Counted from the stretch's first letter, positions 7,947 to 17,418 are shown. The stretch is 64,000 nt of DNA from Brachybacterium sp. FME24 (GCF_014897705.1 NZ_JABUXV010000002.1:186001-250000), one strand, 5' to 3'. Numbers and translations are program-made. The notes: generated by a model not told the origin, from the letters alone.

Positions 7947-8432
7947 ATGTCCTTTCCGCCCAGGAGCACCGCGTCGTCTGCCGGGCCGCTCGCCGCGGTG
8001 CGCCCGACCGCTCGGGTTCCTCTGCCTGTCCACCTGGTGGCGAGCGCGCTGGCCACCCTCGGGGCGCTCGCGGTGCTGGCCGTGCTCCCTCTGCCCTCCA
8101 CCCTGGACACGGGCCTCGGCGCTCTGTTGATCGCCGCCTCCACCCTGCTCGTGGCGTGGGTGAACCGGCGTCACGGCCGAGAGCGGAGGACTGCTCTGTC
8201 GTTCGATCTGCCCTCCGTGCTCCTCGTGGTCGTCGCGATCTCACTGAGCCTCGCAGTGGTCGTCTTCCCTCACGATGCCCCGGTCGCCGTCCGCGTCCTC
8301 GTCGCACTGATGTTCGGCGCCGCCTTCTTCGCCGGGGTGCGCTGGGAGGACCGGACCCTCGCCCGTCGAGCATCCAGGCAAGAGCCTGGCGGGCGGGCGG
8401 ACCCGACCTCAGGTCTCCGTCACACCTCGTGA
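7947..8432 (+). CDS. Small four-helix membrane protein of unknown function
   Basis: A clear AGGAGG site precedes the ATG. The 161-residue product has four predicted membrane helices in two pairs: about 28-48, 52-72, 88-108 and 113-130. A basic loop NRRHGRERR separates the pairs. The N- and C-termini are hydrophilic and Arg-rich. I do not recognise a family. It stands alone between the leftward 6745-7755 gene and the rightward GNAT gene. Confidence 0.65.
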   Translation: MSFPPRSTASSAGPLAAVRPTARVPLPVHLVASALATLGALAVLAVLPLPSTLDTGLGALLIAASTLLVAWVNRRHGRERRTALSFDLPSVLLVVVAISLSLAVVVFPHDAPVAVRVLVALMFGAAFFAGVRWEDRTLARRASRQEPGGRADPTSGLRHTS

Positions 8433-8529
8433 CGCACCCCCTGGGCTGTCAGGGCGCACAGGAGTAGCGTTTCGACGACGCCCGTCGGACCCGACGGTGC
8501 GCCCCTCCGCTGCCGAACGAGGAGCCCGC

Positions 8530-9309
8530 ATGGCCCTGCAGGACGAGACCGCCTACGAGCCGTTGCACGTCGATGCGCGCGATGCGGGTACCGCTGGTGC
8601 GCACGCGGGGTCGAGCGCTGCCGGCACGGCGGACGACGCCGTGCTCGACAATCCGGCTTGGTCCTCGCTGACCGGCCACCACGCGCATCTCGCGATCGGC
8701 AATGACCTCGTGCGGCACTTCCCGGACGACGTCTCCCCCTTCGTCGGCGTCAAGGATTGGGAGCACCCGGACGTGTGGGACGCGATCCTCGACGTGTTCG
8801 GGCACGGCGCGACCGTGGGCGTCTCCCACGCCGACCCGCTGCTGCCCGAGGGCTGGGCCCCCGTGTTCTCCATCCCCGGCGTGCAGCTCGTGCAGACCGA
8901 GCAGCTGGCAGCCCGTCCGGACGAGGAAGCGGTCGAACTGGGCGGCGGGGACTCGACCGACATGCTCGAGCTGGTCGAGCGGACCCAGCCCGGCCCGTTC
9001 CTGCCGCGCACCCATGAGCTGGGTCGCTACGTGGGCATCCGCCGCGCCGGGCGACTGATCGCGATGGCCGGCGAGCGCCTGCATCCCGATGGCTGGACCG
9101 AGATCAGCGCGGTCGCGGTCGACGAGGACCACCGCCGCCAGGGCCTCGCCTCACGTCTGGTGCTCGACGTCGCCTTCCAGATCCAGCAGCGCGGCGACCG
9201 GGCCCTTTTGCACGCGTCGGCCACGAACACGAGCGCGATCGCCGGGTACGAGAAGCTCGGTTTCGCGCTGCGGCGCCGGCTGATGTTCGGTGCCGTGCGG
9301 ACGCCCTGA
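8530..9309 (+). CDS. GNAT-family N-acetyltransferase (FR47-like)
   Basis: The 259-residue protein has a C-terminal GNAT domain: [20 protein letters not shown] is the acetyl-CoA pyrophosphate loop (RxxGxA), and [20 protein letters not shown] is the following core strand and helix. The N-terminal 120 residues form a less conserved extension typical of FR47-like proteins. The start was chosen for the GAGGAG upstream; a GTG 11 codons earlier is possible. A TAGCGT box lies about 65 nt upstream. The substrate is unknown. Confidence 0.8.
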   Translation: MALQDETAYEPLHVDARDAGTAGAHAGSSAAGTADDAVLDNPAWSSLTGHHAHLAIGNDLVRHFPDDVSPFVGVKDWEHPDVWDAILDVFGHGATVGVSHADPLLPEGWAPVFSIPGVQLVQTEQLAARPDEEAVELGGGDSTDMLELVERTQPGPFLPRTHELGRYVGIRRAGRLIAMAGERLHPDGWTEISAVAVDEDHRRQGLASRLVLDVAFQIQQRGDRALLHASATNTSAIAGYEKLGFALRRRLMFGAVRTP

Positions 9310-9326
9310 CCCGGTACGGTCGTCGC

Positions 9327-10487
9327 ATGGATGAGGCGCTGCGCAGTCCCGGCATGAACACTCCCGGGGAGAACGCTCCCGGCACCTCCCTGCTGGGCCA
9401 GCTGGCGGATGTGGACCGCAGCGACGACGGCCTGCGCGCCTGGGTGGCCGAGCGGATCCGGCGCCTGGACGCCGATGACCGGCGCTCGGCGGACACCCAC
9501 CTGGTCAAGGTCGAGCTGCCCGCGGCCTGGGGCATCGAGCTGTACCTCAAGGACGAATCCACTCATGCTTCCGGCAGCCTGAAGCATCGCCTCGCCCGAT
9601 CCCTGTTCACCTTCGCACTGGTCAACGGGTGGCTGAAGCCGGGAATGCCCGTCATCGAGGCCTCCTCCGGCTCCACGGCGGTCAGCGAGGCGCATGTGGC
9701 GCGGATGCTGGACATCCCCTTCATCGCGGTGATCCCACGCGGCACCAGCCCCCGCAAGATCGCGCTGATCGAATCCGCCGGCGGGCGCTGCCACGTCATC
9801 GAGCACGCCGAGCACATGAGCCGCGAGGCGCAGCGGGTGGCCGAGGAGCACGGCGGTCTCTTCCTGGACCAGTTCACCCATGCCGAGCGCGCCACGGACT
9901 GGCGCGGGAACAACTCCATCGCCCTCAGCGCCCTCGATCAGCTCGAGCTGGAGCCGCACCCGGTGCCGCGGTGGATCGTGGTCGGCGCAGGCACCGGCGG
10001 CACCAGTGCGACCTTCGGGCGCTACCTGCGCTATCGCCACCTGCCCACCGGGCTCTGCGTCGCCGATGTCGAGAATTCCGCCTTCTTCGACGGCTGGGTG
10101 CACGGCGACCCCGGCGCCACCACCGAGACCGGCTCCCGGATCGAGGGCATCGGGCGACCTCGGATGGAGCCGAGCTTCGTGCCGGGCGTGGTCGACCGGA
10201 TGATCCGCGTGCCCGACGAGGCCTCGGTGGCGGCGGCCCGCTATCTGTCCGATCGGCTCGGCCGACGGGTCGGCGCCTCGACCGGGACGAACCTGGTCGC
10301 GGTCGCACAACTGGTCACGCAGATGCGGGAGCGGGACGAGACCGGCTGCGTGCTCACGCTGCTGTGCGACACCGGCGACCGCTACACCGACACCTACTTC
10401 GACGACGACTGGGTCTCCGCGCAGGGGTGGGAGCTGGGCCCATGGCGGGCCGAGCTGGAGCGGATGCTGCCGATCGGGAGCCTCTGA
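9327..10487 (+). CDS. Cds1-like PLP enzyme (cysteine synthase superfamily; probable L-cysteine desulfhydrase)
   Basis: The 386-residue fold-type II PLP enzyme has the lysine motif [16 protein letters not shown], in which K of LKHR is the likely Schiff-base residue. It also has [12 protein letters not shown] and the phosphate-binding glycine loop [16 protein letters not shown]. The combination RSADTHL followed by LYLKDES and [12 protein letters not shown] is typical of the mycobacterial Cds1 (Rv3684-type) group, reported to release sulfide from cysteine. TACGGT (9315-9320) ends 6 nt before the ATG, suggesting a leaderless transcript. A second in-frame ATG nine codons on is an alternative. Cysteine synthase-like activity cannot be excluded. 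Confidence 0.7.
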   Translation: MDEALRSPGMNTPGENAPGTSLLGQLADVDRSDDGLRAWVAERIRRLDADDRRSADTHLVKVELPAAWGIELYLKDESTHASGSLKHRLARSLFTFALVNGWLKPGMPVIEASSGSTAVSEAHVARMLDIPFIAVIPRGTSPRKIALIESAGGRCHVIEHAEHMSREAQRVAEEHGGLFLDQFTHAERATDWRGNNSIALSALDQLELEPHPVPRWIVVGAGTGGTSATFGRYLRYRHLPTGLCVADVENSAFFDGWVHGDPGATTETGSRIEGIGRPRMEPSFVPGVVDRMIRVPDEASVAAARYLSDRLGRRVGASTGTNLVAVAQLVTQMRERDETGCVLTLLCDTGDRYTDTYFDDDWVSAQGWELGPWRAELERMLPIGSL

Positions 10488-10530
10488 GCGCGCCCGCTCA
10501 CCCTCCTTGCCGGGTGACGGCCCTCGCCAT

Positions 10531-10574
10531 GGGGACCTGTCCCCATCGCCGGCCGGCGCGGACGGCCCTACGCT
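10531..10574 (+). promoter_or_regulatory. Promoter with inverted repeat, shared with the lipoprotein gene at 22928
   Basis: GGGGAC-CT-GTCCCC (10531-10544) is a perfect 6-bp-arm palindrome. It runs into CCCCATCGCC (10541-10550), followed after 18 nt by TACGCT (10569-10574). The same decamer and the same 18-nt spacing to a TANNNT box occur upstream of the lipoprotein gene at 22928, which suggests a common regulator or sigma factor. Confidence 0.4.
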
Positions 10575-10620
10575 GGCGCCACGCGGCTCGGGGGAGCCCG
10601 CGTGGGACGAAGGGGGAACC

Positions 10621-11475
10621 ATGCGGAGAACACGCGCCTTTGCGCTGATGACCGGCCTGGCAATGATGGTGAGCGCCTGCTCCCTGCCGCAGTGGGGTGG
10701 CGGCGGGGTCGACCTGGCGTCGGGGGACGTCATCACGATCACCCGTACCAGCGCCGGGATGTTCGGGCTCTTCGGTGCGGGGACCACCGAGATCGCCGAG
10801 GACACGGTCACCAGTCGCTACTCGCTGCCCAACGGCGCCGAGATCTACGCTCTGACCGAGGAGCTCGCCGCACCGGACCGCGAGCGCATCGAGCACGCCG
10901 CCGAGGAGTACCTGCAGTGGGAGAGGACGCTCTCCGAGAGAGCACGCACCCCCTGCACCGACATTCCGAGCGATCGGATCGAGATCTCCGGCTCCACCAC
11001 TCACGAGTCCACCGTGCAGGACTGCTCGGAGGAGACACCGCTGCGCGCCCTGAAACAGAGCGTCACCCACGCCCAGAGCGAATTCCCCGAGCAGCTCGCC
11101 CACCCCACCGACGAGTGGACGATCGAGATCCGCGCCGGGGCCGAACCGGACGACTCCGCAGACGTCGAGCGGTACGTGCTGACCCGGGCCGAGCATGAGA
11201 AGGGCATGGGCATCACCGCACAGAACGCCCCCTCCGGCTGGGGCGCCGAGCTCGTGCCCGAGGGCGACGACCCCGCCTCGCTCGGATGGGATACCACCGG
11301 AACTGTCCTGACGGAGGTCAACGGCTTCCTGCTGGGCCAGCGCCAGCTCGGCTGCGGCGACCAGACCGGGGAGATCCGGGTGATCAAGCAGGGCGAGCCG
11401 TCCCTGACCTGGACATACCGGCTGTGCCCCGGGCAGCAGTCCGAGGTGCTCGCGCAGACGCTGCGCGGCCTGTGA
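10621..11475 (+). CDS. Lipoprotein of unknown function
   Basis: GGGGGAACC precedes the ATG. The 284-residue precursor has a classical lipoprotein signal, MRRTRAFALMTGLAMMVSAC, with the lipid-attachment cysteine at residue 20. Mature sequence contains four further cysteines (in TPCTDI, QDCSEE, LGCGD and RLCPG), so two disulfides are possible outside the cell. There is no recognised domain. A tryptophan/threonine-rich C-terminal part and an acidic middle are visible. It ends 29 bp from the convergent GH32 gene. Confidence 0.7.
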   Translation: MRRTRAFALMTGLAMMVSACSLPQWGGGGVDLASGDVITITRTSAGMFGLFGAGTTEIAEDTVTSRYSLPNGAEIYALTEELAAPDRERIEHAAEEYLQWERTLSERARTPCTDIPSDRIEISGSTTHESTVQDCSEETPLRALKQSVTHAQSEFPEQLAHPTDEWTIEIRAGAEPDDSADVERYVLTRAEHEKGMGITAQNAPSGWGAELVPEGDDPASLGWDTTGTVLTEVNGFLLGQRQLGCGDQTGEIRVIKQGEPSLTWTYRLCPGQQSEVLAQTLRGL

Positions 11476-11503
11476 GCCCCGACTGGCCGCAGGCGCGCCG
11501 CCG

Positions 11504-12835
11504 TCAGCTCGTCGCAGCGGGCAGCGCCAGCGCCCAGGCTCCGTCCAGGTCCCCTCGCACCCGGAGGACGTCCCCCGCCTCGGGGTAGAAGCGCACGGTG
11601 CACGCGGTCGCGTGCTGCGGGATCAGTTCGAGCAGGCTCCCGTCGAGGAGCACCGTGGCAGGGCCCTCGTCGCACGAGACGACGTCGGCGGCCGCCCCGT
11701 CGGCCGAGAGGATCTCGACCTGGAGGCGCCCCCGCGAGCGCACCTCGGCACGGGCCGGGATCGGCAGGTCGAGCACTGCTCCCTGCCCATCGTCCGGAGG
11801 GACGTCGAGGGCCGCGGACCGCAGCGCCTCCAGCTCGGCCGGCACCGAGGCCAGGAGCACGCCATCGATGAGACGGAGCTCCCGAGGGAAGGTGAGGGCG
11901 CCGGCCCAGCCCTGCGCATCGGTCTGCTCCTGGCTGCGCTGCAGTCCCTCCCAGGACCAGCCCCACATCAGCACCCTCTGGCCACCTTCGTCGAGAACCG
12001 CCTGCGGAGCATAGAAGTCGGGGCCGAGGTCGACCCGACCGCCGCCGGTGGGCTCGAAGCGGGGGGCGCCGGCAGCATCCGACACGAGGTCACCGACGAG
12101 ATAGGTCACCTCGATGGTGGAGCGCTCGACGGTGTCGGGGTGGCGCCACAGCGAGAGCAGCACCACCCACTGCCCGCCGATCTGCACGAGCTGCGGGCAC
12201 TCCCAGAGGTCCGCGGGCGCGTGCTGCGCGGCGACGCAGTGGTCACCGCGCAGCAGCGGGCCGACGTACTCCCAGCTCTCGAGGTCATCGCAGGAGTACA
12301 GCAGCAGTGCGGGCACGTATCCGCCCTCCTCCTGGAGCCCGGCGCCCTGGATCGCCCATCGTCGGCCGTCGTGCTCGAACACGAAGGGGTCGCGCACGCC
12401 GAGGAGTCCGTCGATCTCCGGGATGTCGGCCACCACGACACCGGGCTCGACCAGCCCGGTCGCGCCCGCGTCCAGACGCGAGACGATCACGCGGGACAGC
12501 TGGTTCTCCACCCCGTCGACCCCGGAGTAGACCAGGGTGGGCACTCCGGCAGGATCGCTCGCGCGATCGAGCAGGCCGACGCCGCTCCAGCAGCCGTCCT
12601 GATCGGCCTCCCCCGGACGAGGCTGCGGCCCCATCGGCTCCTCGCGCCAGGTGACCAGGTCCGCCGAGGACATGTGGCCCCAGCAGATGTGCTCGTGGCG
12701 CGCGGACTGCGGGTTGTACTGGAAGAACACGTGCCACCGCTCCCCCACGCGCACGATCCCGTTGGGGTCGTTGATCCAGCCGCGCGGGTGGACGCGGTGC
12801 AGGGCGGGAAAGCGGGGGTCGAGGGTCTCGGCCAT
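11504..12835 (-). CDS. Glycoside hydrolase family 32 beta-fructosidase (sucrose / fructo-oligosaccharide hydrolase)
   Basis: The 443-residue enzyme has all three GH32 signatures: the nucleophile motif WINDPNG (20-26, D23), RDP (148-150) holding the transition-state stabiliser, and ECP (212-214) with the acid/base E212. A C-terminal beta-sandwich follows after about residue 330. There is no signal peptide, so it should act in the cytoplasm on sugar delivered by the ABC system upstream. It is the last gene of the operon. CAGGAG lies 11 nt before the chosen ATG. A start overlapping the permease stop (ATGA at 12898) would add 21 residues that are not expected in the family. Confidence 0.88.
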   Translation of the reverse strand: MAETLDPRFPALHRVHPRGWINDPNGIVRVGERWHVFFQYNPQSARHEHICWGHMSSADLVTWREEPMGPQPRPGEADQDGCWSGVGLLDRASDPAGVPTLVYSGVDGVENQLSRVIVSRLDAGATGLVEPGVVVADIPEIDGLLGVRDPFVFEHDGRRWAIQGAGLQEEGGYVPALLLYSCDDLESWEYVGPLLRGDHCVAAQHAPADLWECPQLVQIGGQWVVLLSLWRHPDTVERSTIEVTYLVGDLVSDAAGAPRFEPTGGGRVDLGPDFYAPQAVLDEGGQRVLMWGWSWEGLQRSQEQTDAQGWAGALTFPRELRLIDGVLLASVPAELEALRSAALDVPPDDGQGAVLDLPIPARAEVRSRGRLQVEILSADGAAADVVSCDEGPATVLLDGSLLELIPQHATACTVRFYPEAGDVLRVRGDLDGAWALALPAATS

Positions 12836-12894
12836 GGTGCGGGTGCTCCTGGGGTCGGGGTGGTGGTGCAGGGCGTCGTGGTGTGGAGATCGCG

Positions 12895-13716
12895 TCATTT
12901 CGAGGAGCCGGCGGTCAGACCTTCTCGCAGGTACCGCTGGCCGAACAGGAACACGACCACCGCGGGAATCATCGAGAGGATCACGCCCGCCAGCACGATG
13001 GAGATCGAGCCGGTGCCCAGGTTGCCCTGGAGCGTCACCAGGCCCAGCGGAAGGGTGTAGTTCTGCTCGGAGATCATGAAGATCAGCGGACGGAAGAACT
13101 CGTTCCAGTGATAGTTGAAGGCGAGGACGCCCACGATCGCCATACCGGGAAGAGCGAGTGGCGCGTAGATCGAGAAGAAGGTGCGCCAGGGGCTCGCGCC
13201 GTCGATCGCGGCGGCCTCACCGAGCTCGAGTGGCAGTCCGAGGAAGTACTGCCGCATGAGGAAGGTCCCGAAGGCGGTGGGGATCGCGGGCAGGATCAGG
13301 GCCAGCAGGGTGTCGGACAGGCCGACTCCGCGGATGATCATGAACACCGGCACGATCGTGACCTGCACCGGGACCATCATCGTAGACAGCACGATCGCGA
13401 ACAGGGCGTTCTTCCCCCGAAACTCCATGCGCGCGAACACGTACCCGGCCATAGCGGCGGTGAGCATCTGGCCCACCGCGATGACCCCGGTGACCAGGGC
13501 ACTGTTGAGCACCAGCAGGGGAATCCTGATCTGCTGGAAGACGGCGACGTAGTTGGAGAAGTCCGGTGAGAGGGGGAAGAAGCTCGGCGGCAGGCTGAAG
13601 GATTCGGCGGCCGGGCGCAAAGAGGTGGTGAAGGTCCACCAGACCGGACCGAGGGTCAGCACGGCGGCGACGAGGAGCGCCGCGTACTTGGCGAGGGCGG
13701 GCAGGTGACGGGTCAT
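12895..13716 (-). CDS. Sugar ABC transporter permease, MalG type
   Basis: The 273-residue protein has six membrane helices and the EAA loop EAAAIDGASPWRTFFSIYAPLALPG, which contacts the ATPase. It is the second permease of a CUT1-type carbohydrate importer and lies 52 bp after the MalF-type gene. No ATPase is encoded here; CUT1 systems in actinobacteria commonly use a shared MsiK-type ATPase encoded elsewhere. The locus context with GH32 and LacI indicates a fructose-containing oligosaccharide. Confidence 0.88.
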   Translation of the reverse strand: MTRHLPALAKYAALLVAAVLTLGPVWWTFTTSLRPAAESFSLPPSFFPLSPDFSNYVAVFQQIRIPLLVLNSALVTGVIAVGQMLTAAMAGYVFARMEFRGKNALFAIVLSTMMVPVQVTIVPVFMIIRGVGLSDTLLALILPAIPTAFGTFLMRQYFLGLPLELGEAAAIDGASPWRTFFSIYAPLALPGMAIVGVLAFNYHWNEFFRPLIFMISEQNYTLPLGLVTLQGNLGTGSISIVLAGVILSMIPAVVVFLFGQRYLREGLTAGSSK

Positions 13717-13768
13717 CGGGGGTCCTTCCGGACGGGGGCAGGGGCGCTCGCGGCGGCGGGAGCGCGGC

Positions 13769-14650
13769 TCACTGGTAGAAGACGAAGCGGCGGGCCAGGC
13801 GGAACTGGAGCGCGGTGACGAGCATGATCAGCACCATGAGCACGAGCCCGATCGCGCTGGCACGGCCGAACTCGAGCTGCCGGAACGCGCTCTCGTAGAT
13901 GACCATCACGACGGTGCGGGTGGAGTCGCCGGGCCCGCCGCGGGTGAGCACGTAGGGCTGGTCGAAGACCTGCAGCGAAGAGATGATCGCCATCACCGAG
14001 GCGACCAGCACGGTGGGGCTGACCAGCGGCAGCGTGAGGTTGCTGAACTTCCGCCAGCCGGTGGCGCCGTCGATCGCGCCCGCTTCGTAGACCTCCGGGG
14101 GGATCGCCCCGAGACCCCCGATGAACAGCAGGAACGAGAAGCCGAAGTTCTGCCACACATACACGGCGATCACCACGACCATGGCCCACTGGGGGCTGGT
14201 CAGCCACGGCACGGCGGGAATGCCCACCAGGGACAGCGCCCAGTTGATGACCCCGTAGCTCTCGTTGAAGAGGTACCGCATGAGGATCGAGACGCTCGCG
14301 GCCGACAGCACCAGCGGGAAGAAGAAGGTCGAGCGGAAGAAGACCCGCAGCCAAGGGGGCATCCGAGACTGCACGAGCACGGCCAGCAGCATCGCGATGG
14401 CCAGCTGCGCGATGACCGCGAGCGCCACGAAGACCGCCGTGTTGACGAAGGAGATGCCGACAGTGGAGTCGGTGGCGAGTTCGGTGAAGTTCTGCAGACC
14501 CACGAACTGCGGAGAGGTGATGATGTCCCACCGGAAGAAGGCCAGCACCAGCGAGCCGATGATGGGGAGGACCACGAAGATGCCGACGCCGATCATGGTG
14601 GGAGCCAGGAACAGCCAGCTCAGGAGGGCGCTGCGACGGTCGATACTCAT
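13769..14650 (-). CDS. Sugar ABC transporter permease, MalF type
   Basis: The 293-residue protein has six membrane helices and an EAA-type loop YEAGAIDGATGWRKFSNLTL. The ATG overlaps the stop of the binding-protein gene (ATGA at 14647-14650), so translation is coupled. Together with the downstream MalG-type protein it forms the membrane channel of the importer. Confidence 0.88.
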   Translation of the reverse strand: MSIDRRSALLSWLFLAPTMIGVGIFVVLPIIGSLVLAFFRWDIITSPQFVGLQNFTELATDSTVGISFVNTAVFVALAVIAQLAIAMLLAVLVQSRMPPWLRVFFRSTFFFPLVLSAASVSILMRYLFNESYGVINWALSLVGIPAVPWLTSPQWAMVVVIAVYVWQNFGFSFLLFIGGLGAIPPEVYEAGAIDGATGWRKFSNLTLPLVSPTVLVASVMAIISSLQVFDQPYVLTRGGPGDSTRTVVMVIYESAFRQLEFGRASAIGLVLMVLIMLVTALQFRLARRFVFYQ

Positions 14651-16035
14651 GAGGCGTCCTCCTGGCTGAAGACATCGCGCAGGTCGCGGTCGAGGGATTC
14701 CAGGGATCGGTCGACCTGGTCGGGGCCGCCGGACAGGGCAGTGGAGATGTTGCGGATCAGCGCCGTCTCCACGGCAGCCTGCTGGGGCGGGGCGGGGATC
14801 GGCCCGCTGGTCGGGAAGCGGTCGAGGGTGTCGTAGAACCGGGACCAGTGCTCGGGGCCCACGCCGGTGTACAGGTTGTCGTTGACCATCGAGCGCCGGG
14901 CGGGCGTGGTCGACGGGGTCGGGAACGCCAGCTCCATCGCGTTCCTGGTGGCGGTGAACTTGATCCACTCCCATGCCTGGTCGGCCTTCTTCGTGGTCTT
15001 CATGACCGCATAACCGGCGCCGCCGAACTGGTGACGCTGGGTGCGCCAGCGGGGGAAGAACTGCACGTCGTACTGCTCGGGGGACATACCGCCCTCGGCG
15101 AGCCCCTGGACCCAGTAGCCGCCGGCGGGGGTGGTACCGATGCGCCCGGAGGCGAAGAGGCCGACGAGGGTGTTGCCACCGCCTTCCTCGGGACGCACCG
15201 CGAGGCCCTCCTCGACCAGTCCGCGCATGTACTCGACGGTCTCGTGGACCCGCTCATGCCGCGCGTTGGAGCCTGTCCACAGGTAGCCGCCGGAGCGCTC
15301 CTCGCCGGGGTAGAAGGTGGACCAGAAGTCCTCGCCGCCCGTGGCGCGTTCCTCGACCAGAAAGCTGGTGTCGTTGACGTAGAGCCAGGGGACGACGCCG
15401 CCGAAGAGGCGGTTGGTCCAGTAGTACGCAGTCGCATCCCCCTTCATGCCGCGCAGGAGCTCGGTGAAGTCGTCGTGGGTCCAGTCCTCTCCGGGCATCT
15501 CCAGGCCGTTGCGCTCGATGACGTCGAGGTTGAGGTACATGTTCGCGGCGTTGAAGTCCAAGGGCAGCTGGAACAGCGATCCCTTGTACATGAACGCTTC
15601 GACGAGGCTGGGGTGGACGTCCTCGAAGTAGTCCCTCATCTCCTCCGCATCGTGGGCGATGTAGTCGTCCAGCGGCAGGGCGAGGCGCTCGGCGAAGAGC
15701 TGGGCGCCCTCGGTGGCGGTGTAGACGATGTCGGGCTCGGTGCCGGAGGCGACCATGGTGAGGATCTTGGCGAAGAAATCTCCCCAGTCGGTGGCCTGCA
15801 CGGACTGGATGAGCACCGGGATGTCCGGGTGCTCTTCCATGAAGGCGTCCGCGATGGCCTGGCGGCCGGCGGCGTCCTGGGAGGTGCCGAGAATGAGAAC
15901 GGTCAGGGCGTCCTCGCCGCGGCCGGGAATATCGGCGCCGGTGAGCCGGGGCCAGGCGACGACGGTGCCTGCGGCACCCGCGACCCCGGCCGCGCCGAGG
16001 AGCGCCCTGCGGGTGATGTTCGATGAGCTGGCCAT
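14647..16035 (-). CDS. Extracellular sugar-binding protein of the ABC importer (Tat-type signal)
   Basis: The 462-residue family-1 solute-binding protein begins with a Tat-like signal: NITRRALLGAAGVAGAAG, twin arginine at residues 9-10. There is no lipobox cysteine, so how it stays at the membrane is unclear. The sequence TVLILGTSQDAAGRQAIADAF starts the mature lobe, and IVYTATEG and LFASGRIGTTPAGGYW lie in typical hinge and pocket regions. GAGGA precedes the ATG. A 138-nt leader separates it from the predicted transcription start. Confidence 0.87.
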   Translation of the reverse strand: MASSSNITRRALLGAAGVAGAAGTVVAWPRLTGADIPGRGEDALTVLILGTSQDAAGRQAIADAFMEEHPDIPVLIQSVQATDWGDFFAKILTMVASGTEPDIVYTATEGAQLFAERLALPLDDYIAHDAEEMRDYFEDVHPSLVEAFMYKGSLFQLPLDFNAANMYLNLDVIERNGLEMPGEDWTHDDFTELLRGMKGDATAYYWTNRLFGGVVPWLYVNDTSFLVEERATGGEDFWSTFYPGEERSGGYLWTGSNARHERVHETVEYMRGLVEEGLAVRPEEGGGNTLVGLFASGRIGTTPAGGYWVQGLAEGGMSPEQYDVQFFPRWRTQRHQFGGAGYAVMKTTKKADQAWEWIKFTATRNAMELAFPTPSTTPARRSMVNDNLYTGVGPEHWSRFYDTLDRFPTSGPIPAPPQQAAVETALIRNISTALSGGPDQVDRSLESLDRDLRDVFSQEDAS

Positions 16036-16142
16036 ACAGTCCTCTTCGGTGAGTGGTGGCACGGCCTGACTGTGCGCTGAGGGTGGCGGCGATGCCCATG
16101 CCGACGGCACTCTCGACGCCTTCGCCCCTCCACGCGGCGGGC

Positions 16143-16209
16143 CACTCGACTTCTACACGTGCGCAAGTCGAGTGCAGACAGTATGGAGCGCAAGTTACAC
16201 ACGTGTCAA
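16143..16209 (-). promoter_or_regulatory. Promoter of the GH32 sugar operon with two LacI-type operators
   Basis: On the minus strand TTGACA (16204-16209) and CATACT (16180-16185) are spaced 18 nt apart. Operator 1, TTACACACGTGTCAA (16195-16209), overlaps the -35. Operator 2, read on the minus strand as TTGCGCACGTGTAGAA (16151-16166), lies just after the transcription start. They share TTRCRCACGTGT. Operator 2 is also enclosed in a larger palindrome with 10-bp arms (CACTCGACTT / AAGTCGAGTG, 16143-16174). The LacI protein encoded just upstream is the obvious candidate ligand. Confidence 0.65.
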
Positions 16210-16255
16210 TGCGCCGCGCTCGGCGACCTGTCCGCGGCAGCCCCGTCGATCGGAA

Positions 16256-17359
16256 TCAGACGGTGGGCACGATCCCTACGGACTCGCGCTCCACCAGCGG
16301 GCACTCGACAACGATCGCCCGCGATGCGGCCGCCGCTCCGGCCGGCCCTCCCTCGGCGGCGCGATCGCCCTCGGGCCCGACTCCGAGCACTCCGAGCAGC
16401 GCAACCATGGCCTGCTCCCCCATCTCCTCATGGGGCAGGGCGATGGTGGTCAGCGGCGGCGTGAGTCGCTCCGCGAAGAAGTCCTCGTCATCGAAGCCGA
16501 TCACCGACAACTCACGGGGCACGTCCACGCCCGCGGCGGCCGCAGCGTGCAGGGCGCCGCCGGCCACCCGGTCACGGATGCAGAACAGCCCGGTCGGCGG
16601 CTCCTCCTCCGCCAGGAGCCGAGAGGTCACACGGTATCCATCGTCCATCTGCCATCCGGTAGGGATCACTCGAGGCGTGATGCCGGCCGTGGCGAGCTCC
16701 TCCCGGAAGCCGGACTCGCGCTCTCGTCCCGCCTCGGAGATCCTGTCGTCCGAGAGCATCGCGATACGGCGATGCCCGGTATCGACGAGACGACGGGCGG
16801 CGCGACGGGCGCCGCCGCGGTCGTCGGGTAGGAACGTCGACAGGGCCGCGGCGGCGTCCGAGTCAGCGCCGTTCGCGTCGTCGGAGACGTCGATCTCGCA
16901 GTTGAGCAGCACCAGCGGCAGACCGGGCGGGGTCTTCGGGAGGGGCACGCGAATGCGGCCCATGGTCGCGTAGATCAGACCATCCACCTGGCGTTCGGCC
17001 AGCAGCCGCGCAGCATCGTCCACGGTGTGGTCCCGCAACGAGAGGTCCATGGTGATGACCATGTAGTTCTCCCGCGCGGCCGCGAGAGAAGCGGCGCGGG
17101 CCATGCGCCCGGCGAAGGGGGAGGTGGCGATCTCGTCGGTGATCAGCCCGATCGTGCGGGTGCGACGCTCCTTGAGGGAGATCGCCAGGGCGGATCGGGT
17201 GTAGCCGAGTTCGGCGGCGGCGTCGAGCACGCGCTTCTGGTTCGCCGTCGAGACGGTGCCCTCGGTGCGACCGTTCAGCACCATGGAGACGGTTGCCCGG
17301 GACACCCCGGCGAGCGCTGCGACATCGACTGAGGTGGGGCGGCGCTGCGGTGGGGTCAC
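16256..17359 (-). CDS. LacI-family repressor of the sugar operon
   Basis: The 367-residue protein has an N-terminal helix-turn-helix and hinge: TSVDVAALAGVSRATVSMVLNG, then the hinge helix LGYTRSALAISLKERR. A periplasmic-binding-like sensor domain follows (from about IGLITDEI to the end). It is transcribed in the same direction as the importer and lies 220 bp before it. A GTG start 6 nt after TACTCT (17366-17371) indicates a leaderless mRNA. The inducer is presumably the imported sugar or a product of GH32. Confidence 0.88.
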   Translation of the reverse strand: MTPPQRRPTSVDVAALAGVSRATVSMVLNGRTEGTVSTANQKRVLDAAAELGYTRSALAISLKERRTRTIGLITDEIATSPFAGRMARAASLAAARENYMVITMDLSLRDHTVDDAARLLAERQVDGLIYATMGRIRVPLPKTPPGLPLVLLNCEIDVSDDANGADSDAAAALSTFLPDDRGGARRAARRLVDTGHRRIAMLSDDRISEAGRERESGFREELATAGITPRVIPTGWQMDDGYRVTSRLLAEEEPPTGLFCIRDRVAGGALHAAAAAGVDVPRELSVIGFDDEDFFAERLTPPLTTIALPHEEMGEQAMVALLGVLGVGPEGDRAAEGGPAGAAAASRAIVVECPLVERESVGIVPTV

Positions 17360-17365
17360 GACCCC

Positions 17366-17411
17366 AGAGTACGGCCCTCGGCCTGTGCGGCACGGGCCCG
17401 GCGGCTACCCT
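17366..17411. promoter_or_regulatory. Back-to-back promoters for divergent leaderless genes
   Basis: TACTCT on the minus strand (17366-17371) lies 6 nt before the GTG of the LacI gene. TACCCT on the plus strand (17406-17411) lies 7 nt before the ATG at 17419. Only 59 bp separate the two start codons, so both transcripts must be leaderless or nearly so. Confidence 0.5.
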
Positions 17412-17418
17412 CGGCCCC

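Noticed and set aside
12836-12898. The longer GH32 start that overlaps the permease stop
   Set aside because: The added residues are His/Pro-rich and unlike other GH32 proteins, and the CAGGAG site fits the ATG at 12835. It is kept as an alternative because of the ATGA overlap.
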